Positions 8,195-17,680 are shown, numbered from the stretch's first letter. The stretch is 64,000 nucleotides of DNA from Flavobacterium flabelliforme (GCF_017948675.1 NZ_JAGFBU010000001.1:868001-932000); one strand, 5' to 3'. Notes: generated by a model not told the origin, from the letters alone. Made by a program: numbers and translations.

Positions 8195-10969
8195 TTAAAT
8201 TTTTTCTTCAAATGGTATATTCTTGTCTAAAATTTCACTTAACAAAAACACAATTTGTTCGATATAATTACTCAAAACGAATTCATTTATAATGGAATTT
8301 AATTCTTTTTCTTCTTTAAAAATAAAAGGTAAAAATCCAGATTTTAAATTTTTAAAAGAGATAATTCCTGCTTCAATTGGTTTTCCTTTTGCTTCCTGCT
8401 CATACATATAAGCATAGGCCAAAACTTGAATAATTTTATCGCTTTTAATGTCTTCTGTCAAACCATTCCAAGTTTTTAGCATAACATTAGCCTTATCAAC
8501 TTTTCCTGTTTTATAATCAATAATACGAATTATTCCGTTGCGCTCTTCAATTCGATCCACATTTCCTTTTATTAATACCGGAAAAGGCAAACTAGGATGA
8601 TGTAAAGACCTTTCATAAGTTTGTTCTAAAGCAATGATCTTAATGGCATCTCCATTTTTCACACTTTCTAATTCGACTTTTAAGAAATTAGAAACATTTC
8701 GTTTAGCAACTTCAAAGGCCAATAAATTACGACCTTTTTTAATCTCTCCCTCTTTATAAACAAGTTTAAATTGTTTGAGAACCTCAACATCTATTTGCTT
8801 AAAACAATTGATTAGATCACTTTCTGATATGAATTTCCCGATGAAAGGTTCATACAAAACTTTCAAGGTTTCATGAATAATCGTTCCTAAAGTATTCAGG
8901 GCAATATTCTCCTCTACTTCTTCCACTTCACTGATGCGCAATATTTTTTGGAAATAAAACTGAATTGGATTCCGAATATAACTCGTCAAAGCAGATGGAG
9001 AAAATCCTTTATCAGCAATTTCTTTTAGACGAATCATTACAGATTCCGATTTTGGAATCACCATGGGTTGATAAGCAGTTTCGGGAAGATCAGCATTATA
9101 AATCTCATGTGTTAAATTATGATTGATCTGTTTTTCGACTTCGATTTGGGTTATAAAACGGCTTTTTTCACCAGCATCTAACCCTTCACTTTCTGTGTTA
9201 TAAAGCAAATAAATATTTTTAGCGCGCTGCAACAAATGATAAAAGTGATACGTATAAATAGCATCTTTCTCTTTGAAAGTAGGCAGGCCTAATTCGCGTT
9301 TTACATCATAAGGAATAAATGAATTTTGTGATTTTCCTGCTGGAAATTTTCCTTCATTCATCGAAGTAACAATAACGGTATCAAAATCTAAAACCCGACT
9401 TTCTAAAACTCCCATAATCTGCAAACCGTTCAAAGGTTCTCCTTCAAATGAAACTTCGGCAAGATCTATTACTTGTTTGTAAATTGCATAAAGTGTTTCT
9501 ATTTTATCAATATGTTGGTGTTTGGAATAATAATTATTTAGTTTATTTATAACTTTAAAAATGGCAAATACAAAAGCTTTAGTGATTTTCTCTTCTTCAT
9601 TATCATTGCTCAAATTATTTTTTATCGTTAGCAATAATTCAGAAATACTTTCAAGCACCGGAATAGAGCCACTTTCCCATTTTTTAAATAATAAAACAAA
9701 TAACTCCGACGGAATCTCATTCAATTCCACTAATTTTTGATGCGTAATAAATGTGTAATTGTTCTTATTAATAATACTGACTAATGCCGTAGTTTTAGCA
9801 TAGGGTTCTACCAATGGATGAGTCAGTATATCCAGAACATCCTTGTAATAAAAAACATAACTGCTATTATTTCTAGACAGAGCGTTGGTATGCATTTTAA
9901 ATAATTTGGCAATCAATATCTGTGCGGGATTATTTTTACTTGAATAACCCATAGTGATATTCAACGCACCAACAGTTGATGGTAAGGAATACAAAAGTGG
10001 TACTAAAAGATTTTCTTCCCCAAGGACAACAGCAACTTTATCTAATTTTCCATTATTACCGAGGTTTTGAGATTTATGGATTACGTTTTCAATAATACTC
10101 CCTGCTATTTTGGCTTGACCAATTGTTTTAGGTGTACCAATAACATGGATGTTTTTTGATTGCGAAAAATCATCTACAATCCATTCAAAAGGATTAGACT
10201 TATAATGTTTCCAACTTTCTTTAAAACGTCTTACAAATAAACCTGCATCGTGATAAGGATCGTTTAAAAAGGTTTGATCAACATCCCAAAATATTTTAGC
10301 TTGATCAGAGGCTATTAAATGTTGTATGATTTTCTCCTCGGCAGTATTTAATGCATTAAAACCTGCAAATACAAATTGCTTCTCGACAACAGAATCTGTA
10401 AAGTGATTCAGATTGTTAACTGCTTCTCTATAAATCAAACCTTGGTAGCCAATTCCTTTATTTAAAAGATGCGTATAAAGTGATTGATAATAATTAGGCA
10501 ACAATTTCCAAAAATCAATATACTTCTCTAACAATTCTGTTTTATTCTCGACTTCAATTCCCCATTTCTTAATATCTTCTATATCCTTGAGATAAGAAAG
10601 AACGTGAGAAGGATCTAATAAATAGCGATCTATCTCGTTAAAATCTTGCAAAAGTGTTTTCGCCCAATTGGCAAAGAGCTCAAAAGTTTGCTGATTTGTT
10701 TTATCCGTTATAGAAAGGTAAACTTCATAAAATTCAAATAAAAGTTCGATTGGATCTACAGTTCGAATACCGGCAATATTTTGGACAAAATCTTCAATAC
10801 TTATAATTTCTGGAGAAAGAATATTGCTATCTACTTGATTTTTTAAGGCTTCAATCAAAAACACTTTTGCACGTTTATTGGGTAGAACCACAATTGTATT
10901 AGAAAGGGTGTTAGAGTAATCTTCAATTAAAACAGTAGCAATTTTATCTAAAAAGGAGGTATTTGTCAT
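8195..10969 (-). CDS. addB: AddB-like PD-(D/E)XK exonuclease subunit
   Basis: A 924-residue protein of the AddB/RexB-type helicase-nuclease group. The N-terminal part (TIVVLPNKRAKVFLIEAL) and the mid segment (FDTVIVTSMNEGKFP) match the inactive helicase-like fold; no Walker A is present. The C-terminal nuclease has Asp in GNVDRIEE and IIDYKTGKV, the PD-(D/E)XK core. The predicted role is double-strand-break end resection together with the AddA-like protein at 13840-17577. The two genes are separated by ompA and kbl, all on the same strand. The ATG is only about a dozen bases after the ompA terminator, so expression may depend on read-through or a promoter in the ompA tail. The symbol is by homology; divergence from Firmicute AddB is large. 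Confidence 0.8.
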   Translation of the reverse strand: MTNTSFLDKIATVLIEDYSNTLSNTIVVLPNKRAKVFLIEALKNQVDSNILSPEIISIEDFVQNIAGIRTVDPIELLFEFYEVYLSITDKTNQQTFELFANWAKTLLQDFNEIDRYLLDPSHVLSYLKDIEDIKKWGIEVENKTELLEKYIDFWKLLPNYYQSLYTHLLNKGIGYQGLIYREAVNNLNHFTDSVVEKQFVFAGFNALNTAEEKIIQHLIASDQAKIFWDVDQTFLNDPYHDAGLFVRRFKESWKHYKSNPFEWIVDDFSQSKNIHVIGTPKTIGQAKIAGSIIENVIHKSQNLGNNGKLDKVAVVLGEENLLVPLLYSLPSTVGALNITMGYSSKNNPAQILIAKLFKMHTNALSRNNSSYVFYYKDVLDILTHPLVEPYAKTTALVSIINKNNYTFITHQKLVELNEIPSELFVLLFKKWESGSIPVLESISELLLTIKNNLSNDNEEEKITKAFVFAIFKVINKLNNYYSKHQHIDKIETLYAIYKQVIDLAEVSFEGEPLNGLQIMGVLESRVLDFDTVIVTSMNEGKFPAGKSQNSFIPYDVKRELGLPTFKEKDAIYTYHFYHLLQRAKNIYLLYNTESEGLDAGEKSRFITQIEVEKQINHNLTHEIYNADLPETAYQPMVIPKSESVMIRLKEIADKGFSPSALTSYIRNPIQFYFQKILRISEVEEVEENIALNTLGTIIHETLKVLYEPFIGKFISESDLINCFKQIDVEVLKQFKLVYKEGEIKKGRNLLAFEVAKRNVSNFLKVELESVKNGDAIKIIALEQTYERSLHHPSLPFPVLIKGNVDRIEERNGIIRIIDYKTGKVDKANVMLKTWNGLTEDIKSDKIIQVLAYAYMYEQEAKGKPIEAGIISFKNLKSGFLPFIFKEEKELNSIINEFVLSNYIEQIVFLLSEILDKNIPFEEKI

Positions 10970-10980
10970 TGTATAAAAAT

Positions 10981-11012
10981 AAAAAAAACGCCCCGATAAA
11001 TCGAGGCGTTTT
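10981..11012 (-). terminator. Terminator of ompA
   Basis: On the minus strand a GC-rich stem (CGCC/GGCG plus inner CGA/TCG around a 4-base loop) is followed by eight T residues (plus-strand A-run 10981-10988). It lies between the ompA stop and the addB-like start. Confidence 0.85.
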
Positions 11013-11033
11013 CTATAAATATTTAGAAAGAAA

Positions 11034-12467
11034 TTATTCTTTGATCAAAGAAATCTCTACTCTTCTGTTTTCAGCTTTTCCTTTTGCAGTCTTGTTAGAA
11101 GCAATTGGTTTAGTTTCACCAAAACCTGTAGATCTTAATCTATCAGTTTCAATACCATTTTCGATTAAGTAATTTTTAACTGCTGCAGCTCTGTTTTCAG
11201 ATAATGCTTGGTTAAGTTCATTACTACCATCGCTATCAGTATGTCCTTCGATCATGAATTTTGAGTAAGGATATTCTTTAAGGATTGAAGTGATTGATTG
11301 TAAAACTGTATAAGTTCCTTTTTGGAAAGTAGATTTACCAGAATCAAACAAGATTACTTTACCATAGTTATTTAAAGTTTTCATAACTTCTTCTGAAACT
11401 TCTGGACAACCTTGATTAGCAACAGTACCTCTTACAGTAGGACATTTGTCATCTTTGTCTAAAACACCATCTCCGTCAGTATCTGGCCAAGGACAACCTG
11501 CGTTTTCTCTTGGACCTGCAACAGTAGGACATTTGTCATCTTTATCAGCTACACCATCTCCGTCAGCATCTGGACAACCTTTTAAAGCAGCTAAACCAGC
11601 AACATCTGGACAAGCATCATCTTTATCAGCAATTCCATCTCCATCAGTATCAGGACAACCTTTTAAAGCAGCTAAACCAGCAACATCTGGACAAGCATCT
11701 TCACTATCTTGAATACCATCTCCGTCTGTATCAGGACATCCGTTGAATTGTTTTAAACCAGCAACATCTGGACAAGCATCATCTCTATCATAGATTCCAT
11801 CACCGTCAGTATCTTTTCCACCAAATTTGAAGATTAGACCTGCAGTATGTTGAAAGTGAGATGGAGCATCAGGAACTCCTGCTGCATCTTCTCTATCTCC
11901 GAAAGATTTTTTGTATTTTGTAGCAAGTTCTAAACCGATATTATCAGTAAACCAAAAAGTTAAACCTGCACCTGGGTTAACAGTACCATAGCTACTATCT
12001 CCGAAGAAAGTATAACCTCCACCAACAGATAAAGACGGATCGATAACTTTAGATTTAACTAAACTCATGAAACTATATTTGATAGTTGCATCAATACCGT
12101 AATACATTAAATCACCAGGATTAGAAACTACATAACCACGAGAATCGTGACCTGGAGCTGTTGGATTAAATTTCACATATTTGTCGATCTTGTTAACAGA
12201 TCCAGAAATACCGAATGAGAAATTATCTCCTACATATTTAGACACACTTAAATAAGATACAGATGGAAGAATATTCCAATTGTCTTTAACTGCGAATGGT
12301 TGAGAAAAATGACGATCTAAAAAGTTTTTTCCTCCACCAGCACTTGTTTTTGTATCCACGGCGTTAACCCCAAAAGAGATAGCCCATGGATTGTTACTGT
12401 CTTGTGCATGAGAGCTAAGTCCCATCACCATCATTACAGTAAGTAATAGTTTGTTAAGATGTTTCAT
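11034..12467 (-). CDS. OmpA-family outer membrane protein with TSP3 repeats
   Basis: 477 residues. A signal peptide ends near residue 21 (LSSHAQ). Residues to about 215 form a predicted outer-membrane beta-barrel. Five thrombospondin type-3 calcium-binding repeats follow ([19 protein letters not shown] pattern). The C-terminal OmpA/MotB domain has the peptidoglycan-binding signature ([20 protein letters not shown], then NRRVEISL). This is the abundant Bacteroidetes OmpA type that links outer membrane and peptidoglycan. It has its own consensus promoter at 12505-12535 and a terminator, so it is an independently expressed unit inside the otherwise collinear addA-kbl-addB stretch. Confidence is high for family and location. 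Confidence 0.94.
   Translation of the reverse strand: MKHLNKLLLTVMMVMGLSSHAQDSNNPWAISFGVNAVDTKTSAGGGKNFLDRHFSQPFAVKDNWNILPSVSYLSVSKYVGDNFSFGISGSVNKIDKYVKFNPTAPGHDSRGYVVSNPGDLMYYGIDATIKYSFMSLVKSKVIDPSLSVGGGYTFFGDSSYGTVNPGAGLTFWFTDNIGLELATKYKKSFGDREDAAGVPDAPSHFQHTAGLIFKFGGKDTDGDGIYDRDDACPDVAGLKQFNGCPDTDGDGIQDSEDACPDVAGLAALKGCPDTDGDGIADKDDACPDVAGLAALKGCPDADGDGVADKDDKCPTVAGPRENAGCPWPDTDGDGVLDKDDKCPTVRGTVANQGCPEVSEEVMKTLNNYGKVILFDSGKSTFQKGTYTVLQSITSILKEYPYSKFMIEGHTDSDGSNELNQALSENRAAAVKNYLIENGIETDRLRSTGFGETKPIASNKTAKGKAENRRVEISLIKE
11430..11813 (-). repeat. Five tandem TSP3 coding repeats in ompA
   Basis: Imperfect in-frame units of roughly 60-80 bases, each encoding an Asp-rich calcium loop plus a Cys-Pro linker. 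The middle units (about 11577-11705) are nearly identical at DNA level, so copy number could change by recombination or be mis-assembled. Confidence 0.85.
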
Positions 12468-12504
12468 ACTTTAATTTTTTAATTAAAATTTAGTTAATTA
12501 TAAG

Positions 12505-12535
12505 CAAAAGTAATGCGTAATTATCTAAATACAAA
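12505..12535 (-). promoter_or_regulatory. Consensus Bacteroidetes promoter of ompA
   Basis: On the minus strand, TTTG (12532-12535), a spacer of exactly 19 bases, then TACTTTTG (12505-12512). This is the best promoter in the window and fits the expected high expression of an OmpA protein. Leader of about 30 bases. Confidence 0.8.
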
Positions 12536-12600
12536 ATCAAATGTTAAAAAAAACCTACAAAAATCCTTAAATGTAGGAATTATGCAATTTGACATTGAAA

Positions 12601-13794
12601 TTATATAACATTTAGCTTTACTCCAACTTCAATAAATGCGTTAATAGCCTTGTCTAAGTGCGCTGTTGTATGTGCTGCAGATAGTTGTACTCTAATTCTT
12701 GCTTTATCTTTAGGAACTACTGGAAAGAAGAAACCAATAACGTAAATTCCTTTTTTCAATAACTCGTCCGCCATTGTTTGTGATAATTTAGCATCATACA
12801 GCATTACGGGTACGATTGCAGAATCACCTTCAACAATATCGAAACCGGCTTTTTTCATGCCTTCTTTAAAATAATTTGTATTCCATTCTAATTTATCACG
12901 TAGAACAGTATCTCTTTCTAAAATTTCGAAAACTTTTATAGAAGCTCCAACGATGGCTGGCGCTAGTGAATTAGAAAACAAATAAGGTCTTGATCGTTGT
13001 CTCAGTAATTCGATTATTTCTTTTTTTGCTGTAGTATATCCACCCATCGCTCCACCTAAAGCTTTACCTAAGGTTCCTGTGATAATATCAACACGTCCCA
13101 TAACTCCTTTTGCCTCAAGGGTTCCTTTTCCTGTTGCGCCGATAAATCCTGCTGCATGACATTCATCAACCATAACCATTGCATCATATTTATCTGCTAA
13201 ATCACATATTTTATCTAATGGAGCCACAACTCCATCCATAGAGAAGACACCATCGGTAACAATTAATTTAAAACGAGTTCCTGCTTCTGTAGCTTTAATC
13301 AATTGCTGTTCTAAATCCTCCATGTTGCTGTTTTCATAACGATACCGAGCCGCTTTACACAAACGCACCCCATCAATAATCGAAGCATGATTTAAACTAT
13401 CTGAAATAATACAATCTTCTGCACCTAATAATGGCTCAAAAACACCACCATTTGCATCAAAAGCAGCTGCATAAAGAATGGTGTCTTCTGTTCCGTAAAA
13501 TTCAGCTATCTTTTTTTCTAAAGTTTTATGAATATCCTGAGTTCCACAAATAAAACGTACGGAAGACATTCCGAAACCATGGGTGTCTAAAGCGTCTTTT
13601 GCAGCCTGAACTACTTCTGGATGAGAGGACAAACCAAGATAATTATTAGCACAAAAATTTAAAACTGTTTCGCCCGTAGAAATGGTAATTTCAGCTCCTT
13701 GAGGCGATGTAATTATTCTTTCTGATTTAAATATACCGTTATCTACAATAGTTTGAAGTTCTGTTTCTAGATGTTGTTTTATTTTTCCGTACAT
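12601..13794 (-). CDS. kbl: Glycine C-acetyltransferase (2-amino-3-ketobutyrate CoA ligase)
   Basis: 397 residues, a PLP-dependent alpha-oxoamine synthase that converts 2-amino-3-ketobutyrate and CoA to glycine and acetyl-CoA in threonine breakdown. The PLP lysine lies in [14 protein letters not shown]; the Asp that contacts the cofactor nitrogen is in [11 protein letters not shown]; the conserved [14 protein letters not shown] opens the domain. Length and motifs fit Kbl better than the related BioF or serine palmitoyltransferase, although the family is close. No threonine dehydrogenase gene is nearby. It is 45 bases downstream of the addA-like stop on the same strand. Confidence 0.9.
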   Translation of the reverse strand: MYGKIKQHLETELQTIVDNGIFKSERIITSPQGAEITISTGETVLNFCANNYLGLSSHPEVVQAAKDALDTHGFGMSSVRFICGTQDIHKTLEKKIAEFYGTEDTILYAAAFDANGGVFEPLLGAEDCIISDSLNHASIIDGVRLCKAARYRYENSNMEDLEQQLIKATEAGTRFKLIVTDGVFSMDGVVAPLDKICDLADKYDAMVMVDECHAAGFIGATGKGTLEAKGVMGRVDIITGTLGKALGGAMGGYTTAKKEIIELLRQRSRPYLFSNSLAPAIVGASIKVFEILERDTVLRDKLEWNTNYFKEGMKKAGFDIVEGDSAIVPVMLYDAKLSQTMADELLKKGIYVIGFFFPVVPKDKARIRVQLSAAHTTAHLDKAINAFIEVGVKLNVI

Positions 13795-13839
13795 AATTAT
13801 TTTATTTATAAATTTATTTTTGCGAACAATTCATTTAAT

Positions 13840-16800
13840 CTACAAATTTACTACTTCGATTCCTTTTCCGATGTAAATAAGCGCTTTTTTTATCACTTTA
13901 TAACCCATTGATTCTATTGCACTTTGATAATCTTCTAATTGCTTCTGGTATTTAACATGGTGCATTCCTGTTTTATAATCCAGCAGTAACACCTCTTTAT
14001 TCTTAGTAAAAACCATTCTGTCAGGCTTAACAGTTGTTCCTTCTTTTTGAATAATAGTTTGTTCATTCAAAATTTCATTCCCTTCGGCAAAAAAGTTCTC
14101 TAACTCACTGTGATCGATAATCTCCTGAATGGTATTACGCACTATTTCTTTTTGATTAAAGGTAATTAATCCACTCTCAATAGATTTCGTTAGTGCCAAT
14201 TCGACATCTGACTTCGTTTTTACAAAAGATAAAATCTCATGAACAAGATTACCATATTCTATAGCTTCTTGTTGCAATGTTCCCCACATCAAAGCTTCTC
14301 GTTGAGCTATTTTAATATTCTTTGGATTTAAAATTTCAAGAACCACCGGAATTGTTTTAGAGGTATCCACATGTTTCTTTTGTGCAGAAAGCTTCGTCGG
14401 ATTCCCAAATTCATATTCTGATTTTTCGGGATCAAAAACGTGTTTATTTTCTAAGTAATTAATAAAAAAAGCACACATATTATTTTTAGGAATTTCTCCT
14501 TTTCGAGACAAATTCATATTCGAAATAACATACAATTGTTCTTCTGCCCTCGTTAAAGCCACGTATAATACATTGATGTTGTCTAGCAATTCCTCTTGTT
14601 TCTTCTGATTATAAACTTCCGCAGCTGCTACACCAAAACCTTCTACCGCACTGCTATTATCAATCAATACTTTAGGCAAACCAAATTCTTCTTCTTCGGC
14701 GTTAAGCCACAATTTGTCTTTTGGTTTTCTATTATAATCTTCTTCTGCAAAAGGAAAAATAACAACCGGAAATTCTAATCCTTTTGATTTATGAATGGTC
14801 ATAATCCGCACTGCATTATTCCCTTCTGGTGACGGAATACTAAATTTTTCTGCATTTTTATCCCAGAAATTCAAGAAATCTGAAATCCCTGCTTGATTAC
14901 GAACGTCACGCTCTAAAACAATGTCTAGGAAATATTGGATGTAGGCATTCCCCACCCCAACCCTCCCCGAAGGGAAGGGAGCTGAAACCGGTATAATAGA
15001 ATCTACAAAACTTTGTTGGGCAAATAACTCTTTAGCTATTTTATCTAAAACAAACGGAATGTTTTTTAAAACCTCATCGTTTGTAAATCGAATTACTTTA
15101 TAACCTAACCCATTTAAAAACAATGTTCTTTCTTGATCTAATAAAACTTGCTCCTTCGTAAAATGATATTCACCGTCAACTTCAATAATTAACTTCGACT
15201 TTAAACATACAAAATCAACAATATAATCAGCTATCAAATGCTGCTGCCTAAATTTATAATCTTCAAGTGATTTGGACTTAAGTTCCATCCACAGAACTTT
15301 TTCAGCATTCGTTGGATTTTTTCTATTCTCTTGTGCTTTTTCTATCAGAAGATGAGAATGATTCCCTCCTGTCAAGTATCCAAAACCATCTGAATTACCA
15401 CCTATTTCTTCGCCCTTTGCTTCGGAAAGGGACATGGAGAGGAATTTGCTAATAATAACCTCAACAGCTTCATACAATGATTTTTTTCGAATGTTCTGAA
15501 ATGACAATTCTACATTAAAACTCATCAGCCACTTTTCGAAATCAGCTTCTTGTTTTTGTTCCATTCCTTGCGCAATGAAATCATGAACTGGAAATTGGTC
15601 TTGAATATTTCGAGCTAAATATTGCAGAAAATTAGCTTTTGCTTCTAAATCAGAATTATTTTTTAAATATTTCAAGATATGAATAATCAATCGGACTTCG
15701 GTGGCGTTTTGAATCATCAACGTTTCTGAGGACAAAAGCGGAATTTTTTGTTCGGTTAAATAATTAGCGATCGCAATACCTTGACTTCTCTTCCTTGTCA
15801 AAATCACAATATCTTTATACTCAAAACCTTGGGAAATTACTTTTTGAATGGTATTTAAAGTAGCCAAAACAAACAATTCAACTTTATCCAAACCTTCCTC
15901 TTCTCCTGAAACTTCGGAAGCATCATCTGCTTTCTCCACTTTTGGAATGAAAGAGATGTTTACGTAACCACCCGTTTTATCATTTGTCTTTTGGTGACTA
16001 TGATTCGCATATAAATCTTTGTAATCTGGATGTTCAAATTCATTAGACAACATCTGAAAAAAATCATTATTGAATTCAATTACCTCAGAATACGAACGGT
16101 AATTTTTATCTAAATGCTCCAGAACTTTTTCAGGATTATTAAAAGGATTTTGATCCTTACTCAAATCTATAAACTGTTCTGCTTTTCCGCCACGCCATCT
16201 GTAAATAGATTGTTTTGGATCGCCCACAATCATCAAAGTTCCTTTTTCGCCGTCTATTTCACTTGAAGTAGCATTATCGATTAGCGGAATTAAATTTTGC
16301 CATTGCATCTCAGAAGTATCCTGAAATTCATCAATAAAAAAATGTCGGTAACGCTCTCCCAATCTTTCATATATAAAAGGCGCGGGTTGGTTTTGAATTT
16401 CTCTATGAATTAACGCATTAAATTCAGTGATTGAAAGTACGTTTTGCTCGCTTTGAATTTTCTTCAATTCATTACTAACGGTATTCAATAAGGAAAGCGG
16501 TGTAATATTTTTTAAAAAAGCTTTATAAAAATCTCTTTTCTCAAAGGCTTTATAAATCGTCTTTAACGTTTCAAGCAATTCAGGAATTATGTTTTCAATA
16601 ATCACTCGATCTTTGGCGGTTTTATTAATTTTTACATCGTCAAATTCGTGATAGGTTTTATTTTTCGGATTAAACTTGCCTTCTTGAATACTCACCAAAT
16701 GTTTTGGAAAATAAGCTCCAGAAAACGATTTAACATCAATTCCGTTTTTGTCTATCAAAGAAAGTGCTTCTTCAGCAAGAACTACGCTTTCTTTTTCTAA

Positions 16801-17577
16801 AAGTTTACAAGCCTCAGTTAGTTTCTGTTTAATTTCTACAAATTCGGTGATGGATTTATCTTGAAAATGAGTAATTTCATTTCGATTATTCTCATTAAGA
16901 ACTAAACGACCTATATCCAGAATTTCGCGTGAAATATCCCAAGATTTATCATCATCGGTTTTTTCCATGGTAAAATCGATGAGTAACTTGGTCAGCGTTT
17001 CATCTTCTCCCGCTTGCGCAATAATAGCATCTACAGCTTCGACTAATAAATTTTCGGTATCTAAAGTAACTTCAAAAGTCATTGGTAAACCCAAATCATG
17101 TGCAAAAGCACGAATAACTTTATGGGTAAATTTATCGATAGTCGAAATATCAAAAGCAGCATAATTATGAATAATATGCTTGATAATCTGCTGGGATTTA
17201 GTTTTGATTTGAAGCAGAGAAAGCTCGGTATCCTTAGCTAAGTCTTGCATTAAATCTAAAGCTTTTTGGCTGGGTTCCTCTTTTGCAAATTCTGACAAAC
17301 TGCCTACAATACGGCTTTTCATTTCGTGAACCGCTTTATTGGTAAACGTAATGGCGAGAATATTGCGATAAGCATCATTTTTCTTTGCTACAAGAATAAT
17401 TTTAAGGTATTCTTTGACTAAAGCATATGTTTTTCCGGAACCAGCTGAGGCGTCATATATGGAAAAAGAGGGTCTCCCCACCCCAACCCTCCCCGAAGGA
17501 TAGGAAGCCGAAACTGGATTTAAATTATTTTTCAAATTACTTTGATTTATGATTAACAATTTCTGATGGAATCGCAA
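13840..17577 (-). CDS. addA: AddA/RecB-like UvrD helicase-nuclease with inserted DUF559 endonuclease domain
   Basis: 1245 residues. Superfamily-1 helicase motifs are in order: Walker A ASAGSGKTY (43-51), motif II FFIDEFQDTSE, motif III VGDPKQSIYRWRGG, motif IV LDKNYRS, motif V TIHKSKGLEFPVV and motif VI NVLYVALTRAEEQ. The C-terminal nuclease keeps VKPDRM and LLLDYKTG. Residues about 714-876 interrupt the helicase between ISKFL and NAYIQYF; they contain a complete DUF559/Vsr-like endonuclease domain (about 743-850) bounded by repeat-encoded peptides. Residues 21-34 (PVSASYPSGRVGVG) come from another repeat copy. No ATG precedes the Walker A region, so the start is uncertain: TTG at 17577 or 17559, or GTG inside the repeat. 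The frame stays open throughout. The predicted partner is the AddB-like protein at 8195-10969. Confidence 0.87.
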   Translation of the reverse strand: MRFHQKLLIINQSNLKNNLNPVSASYPSGRVGVGRPSFSIYDASAGSGKTYALVKEYLKIILVAKKNDAYRNILAITFTNKAVHEMKSRIVGSLSEFAKEEPSQKALDLMQDLAKDTELSLLQIKTKSQQIIKHIIHNYAAFDISTIDKFTHKVIRAFAHDLGLPMTFEVTLDTENLLVEAVDAIIAQAGEDETLTKLLIDFTMEKTDDDKSWDISREILDIGRLVLNENNRNEITHFQDKSITEFVEIKQKLTEACKLLEKESVVLAEEALSLIDKNGIDVKSFSGAYFPKHLVSIQEGKFNPKNKTYHEFDDVKINKTAKDRVIIENIIPELLETLKTIYKAFEKRDFYKAFLKNITPLSLLNTVSNELKKIQSEQNVLSITEFNALIHREIQNQPAPFIYERLGERYRHFFIDEFQDTSEMQWQNLIPLIDNATSSEIDGEKGTLMIVGDPKQSIYRWRGGKAEQFIDLSKDQNPFNNPEKVLEHLDKNYRSYSEVIEFNNDFFQMLSNEFEHPDYKDLYANHSHQKTNDKTGGYVNISFIPKVEKADDASEVSGEEEGLDKVELFVLATLNTIQKVISQGFEYKDIVILTRKRSQGIAIANYLTEQKIPLLSSETLMIQNATEVRLIIHILKYLKNNSDLEAKANFLQYLARNIQDQFPVHDFIAQGMEQKQEADFEKWLMSFNVELSFQNIRKKSLYEAVEVIISKFLSMSLSEAKGEEIGGNSDGFGYLTGGNHSHLLIEKAQENRKNPTNAEKVLWMELKSKSLEDYKFRQQHLIADYIVDFVCLKSKLIIEVDGEYHFTKEQVLLDQERTLFLNGLGYKVIRFTNDEVLKNIPFVLDKIAKELFAQQSFVDSIIPVSAPFPSGRVGVGNAYIQYFLDIVLERDVRNQAGISDFLNFWDKNAEKFSIPSPEGNNAVRIMTIHKSKGLEFPVVIFPFAEEDYNRKPKDKLWLNAEEEEFGLPKVLIDNSSAVEGFGVAAAEVYNQKKQEELLDNINVLYVALTRAEEQLYVISNMNLSRKGEIPKNNMCAFFINYLENKHVFDPEKSEYEFGNPTKLSAQKKHVDTSKTIPVVLEILNPKNIKIAQREALMWGTLQQEAIEYGNLVHEILSFVKTKSDVELALTKSIESGLITFNQKEIVRNTIQEIIDHSELENFFAEGNEILNEQTIIQKEGTTVKPDRMVFTKNKEVLLLDYKTGMHHVKYQKQLEDYQSAIESMGYKVIKKALIYIGKGIEVVNL
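14949..14991 (-). repeat. GC-rich palindromic repeat, copy inside addA
   Basis: 43 bases, 38 identical to the copy at 17475-17517; the first 25 plus-strand bases match exactly. The core is CCCTCCCCGAAGGGAAGGG. On the coding strand it reads PVSAPFPSGRVGVG. GC content is far above the gene average. Confidence 0.85.
15386..15441 (-). repeat. Repeat-like left boundary of the DUF559 insert
   Basis: A small hairpin, CCCTTT (15413-15418) with AAAGGG (15426-15431), lies in sequence encoding SMSLSEAKGEEIGG, which has no counterpart in helicase sequences. It resembles the other border repeat in being a short CCCTTT/AAAGGG palindrome but is not the same sequence. Confidence 0.5.
17475..17517 (-). repeat. 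GC-rich palindromic repeat, copy at addA N-terminus
   Basis: Same 43-base element as 14949-14991 (38 of 43 identical), same orientation and same reading frame, encoding PVSASYPSGRVGVG immediately before the first helicase strand. It occupies the place where the native start codon would be expected. Confidence 0.85.
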
Positions 17578-17601
17578 CGTGTTAATTTCTCGAATATCTT
17601 A

Positions 17602-17680
17602 GCCCTGATGGAAACGACATCCTTTCTTGCCGGAGTTCGGCGAGAAAGATATAGTGTACAGCAGGAAACAGCTCCAAAAA
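17602..17680 (-). repeat. Intergenic hairpin repeat in the addA-rbfA divergent region
   Basis: A stem of 11 pairs including one wobble (17622-17632 with 17638-17648, 5-base loop) is flanked on the minus strand by GGAGCTGTTTCCTGCTGT-like sequence and by GGATGTCGTTTCCATCAGGGCT-like sequence. The overall design matches the element at 3847-3966: conserved arms with a variable central hairpin. It lies between the two divergent genes and could carry or separate their promoters. Confidence 0.6.

Larger units (their letters stand above)
14949..15441 (-). mobile_element. In-frame DUF559 domain insertion inside addA
   Basis: About 490 bases, close to a multiple of three, interrupt the helicase frame. 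The insert encodes KNPTNAEKVLWMELK, KFRQQHLIADYIVDF, LIIEVDGEYH and GYKVIRFTNDEVL, the ordered signature of DUF559 (a Vsr/PD-(D/E)XK-like fold) with its Asp, Glu-x-Asp and His residues intact. It is bordered by a GC-rich palindromic repeat on the 3' side of the gene (14949-14991) and a second repeat-like stretch on the 5' side (15386-15441). Boundaries are inferred from where the helicase homology stops and resumes. No intein splicing residues are evident, so the domain is presumably translated as part of the host protein. Confidence 0.75.

Noticed and set aside
11446-11712. Plus-strand ORF of 88 codons opposite the ompA repeats
   Set aside because: It is the antisense shadow of the TSP3 repeats; Ser/Pro-rich composition arises from the repeated Asp/Gly codons.
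14949-15441. Intein in the helicase
   Set aside because: No N-terminal Cys/Ser splice block or C-terminal His-Asn at the borders; the borders are palindromic repeats instead.
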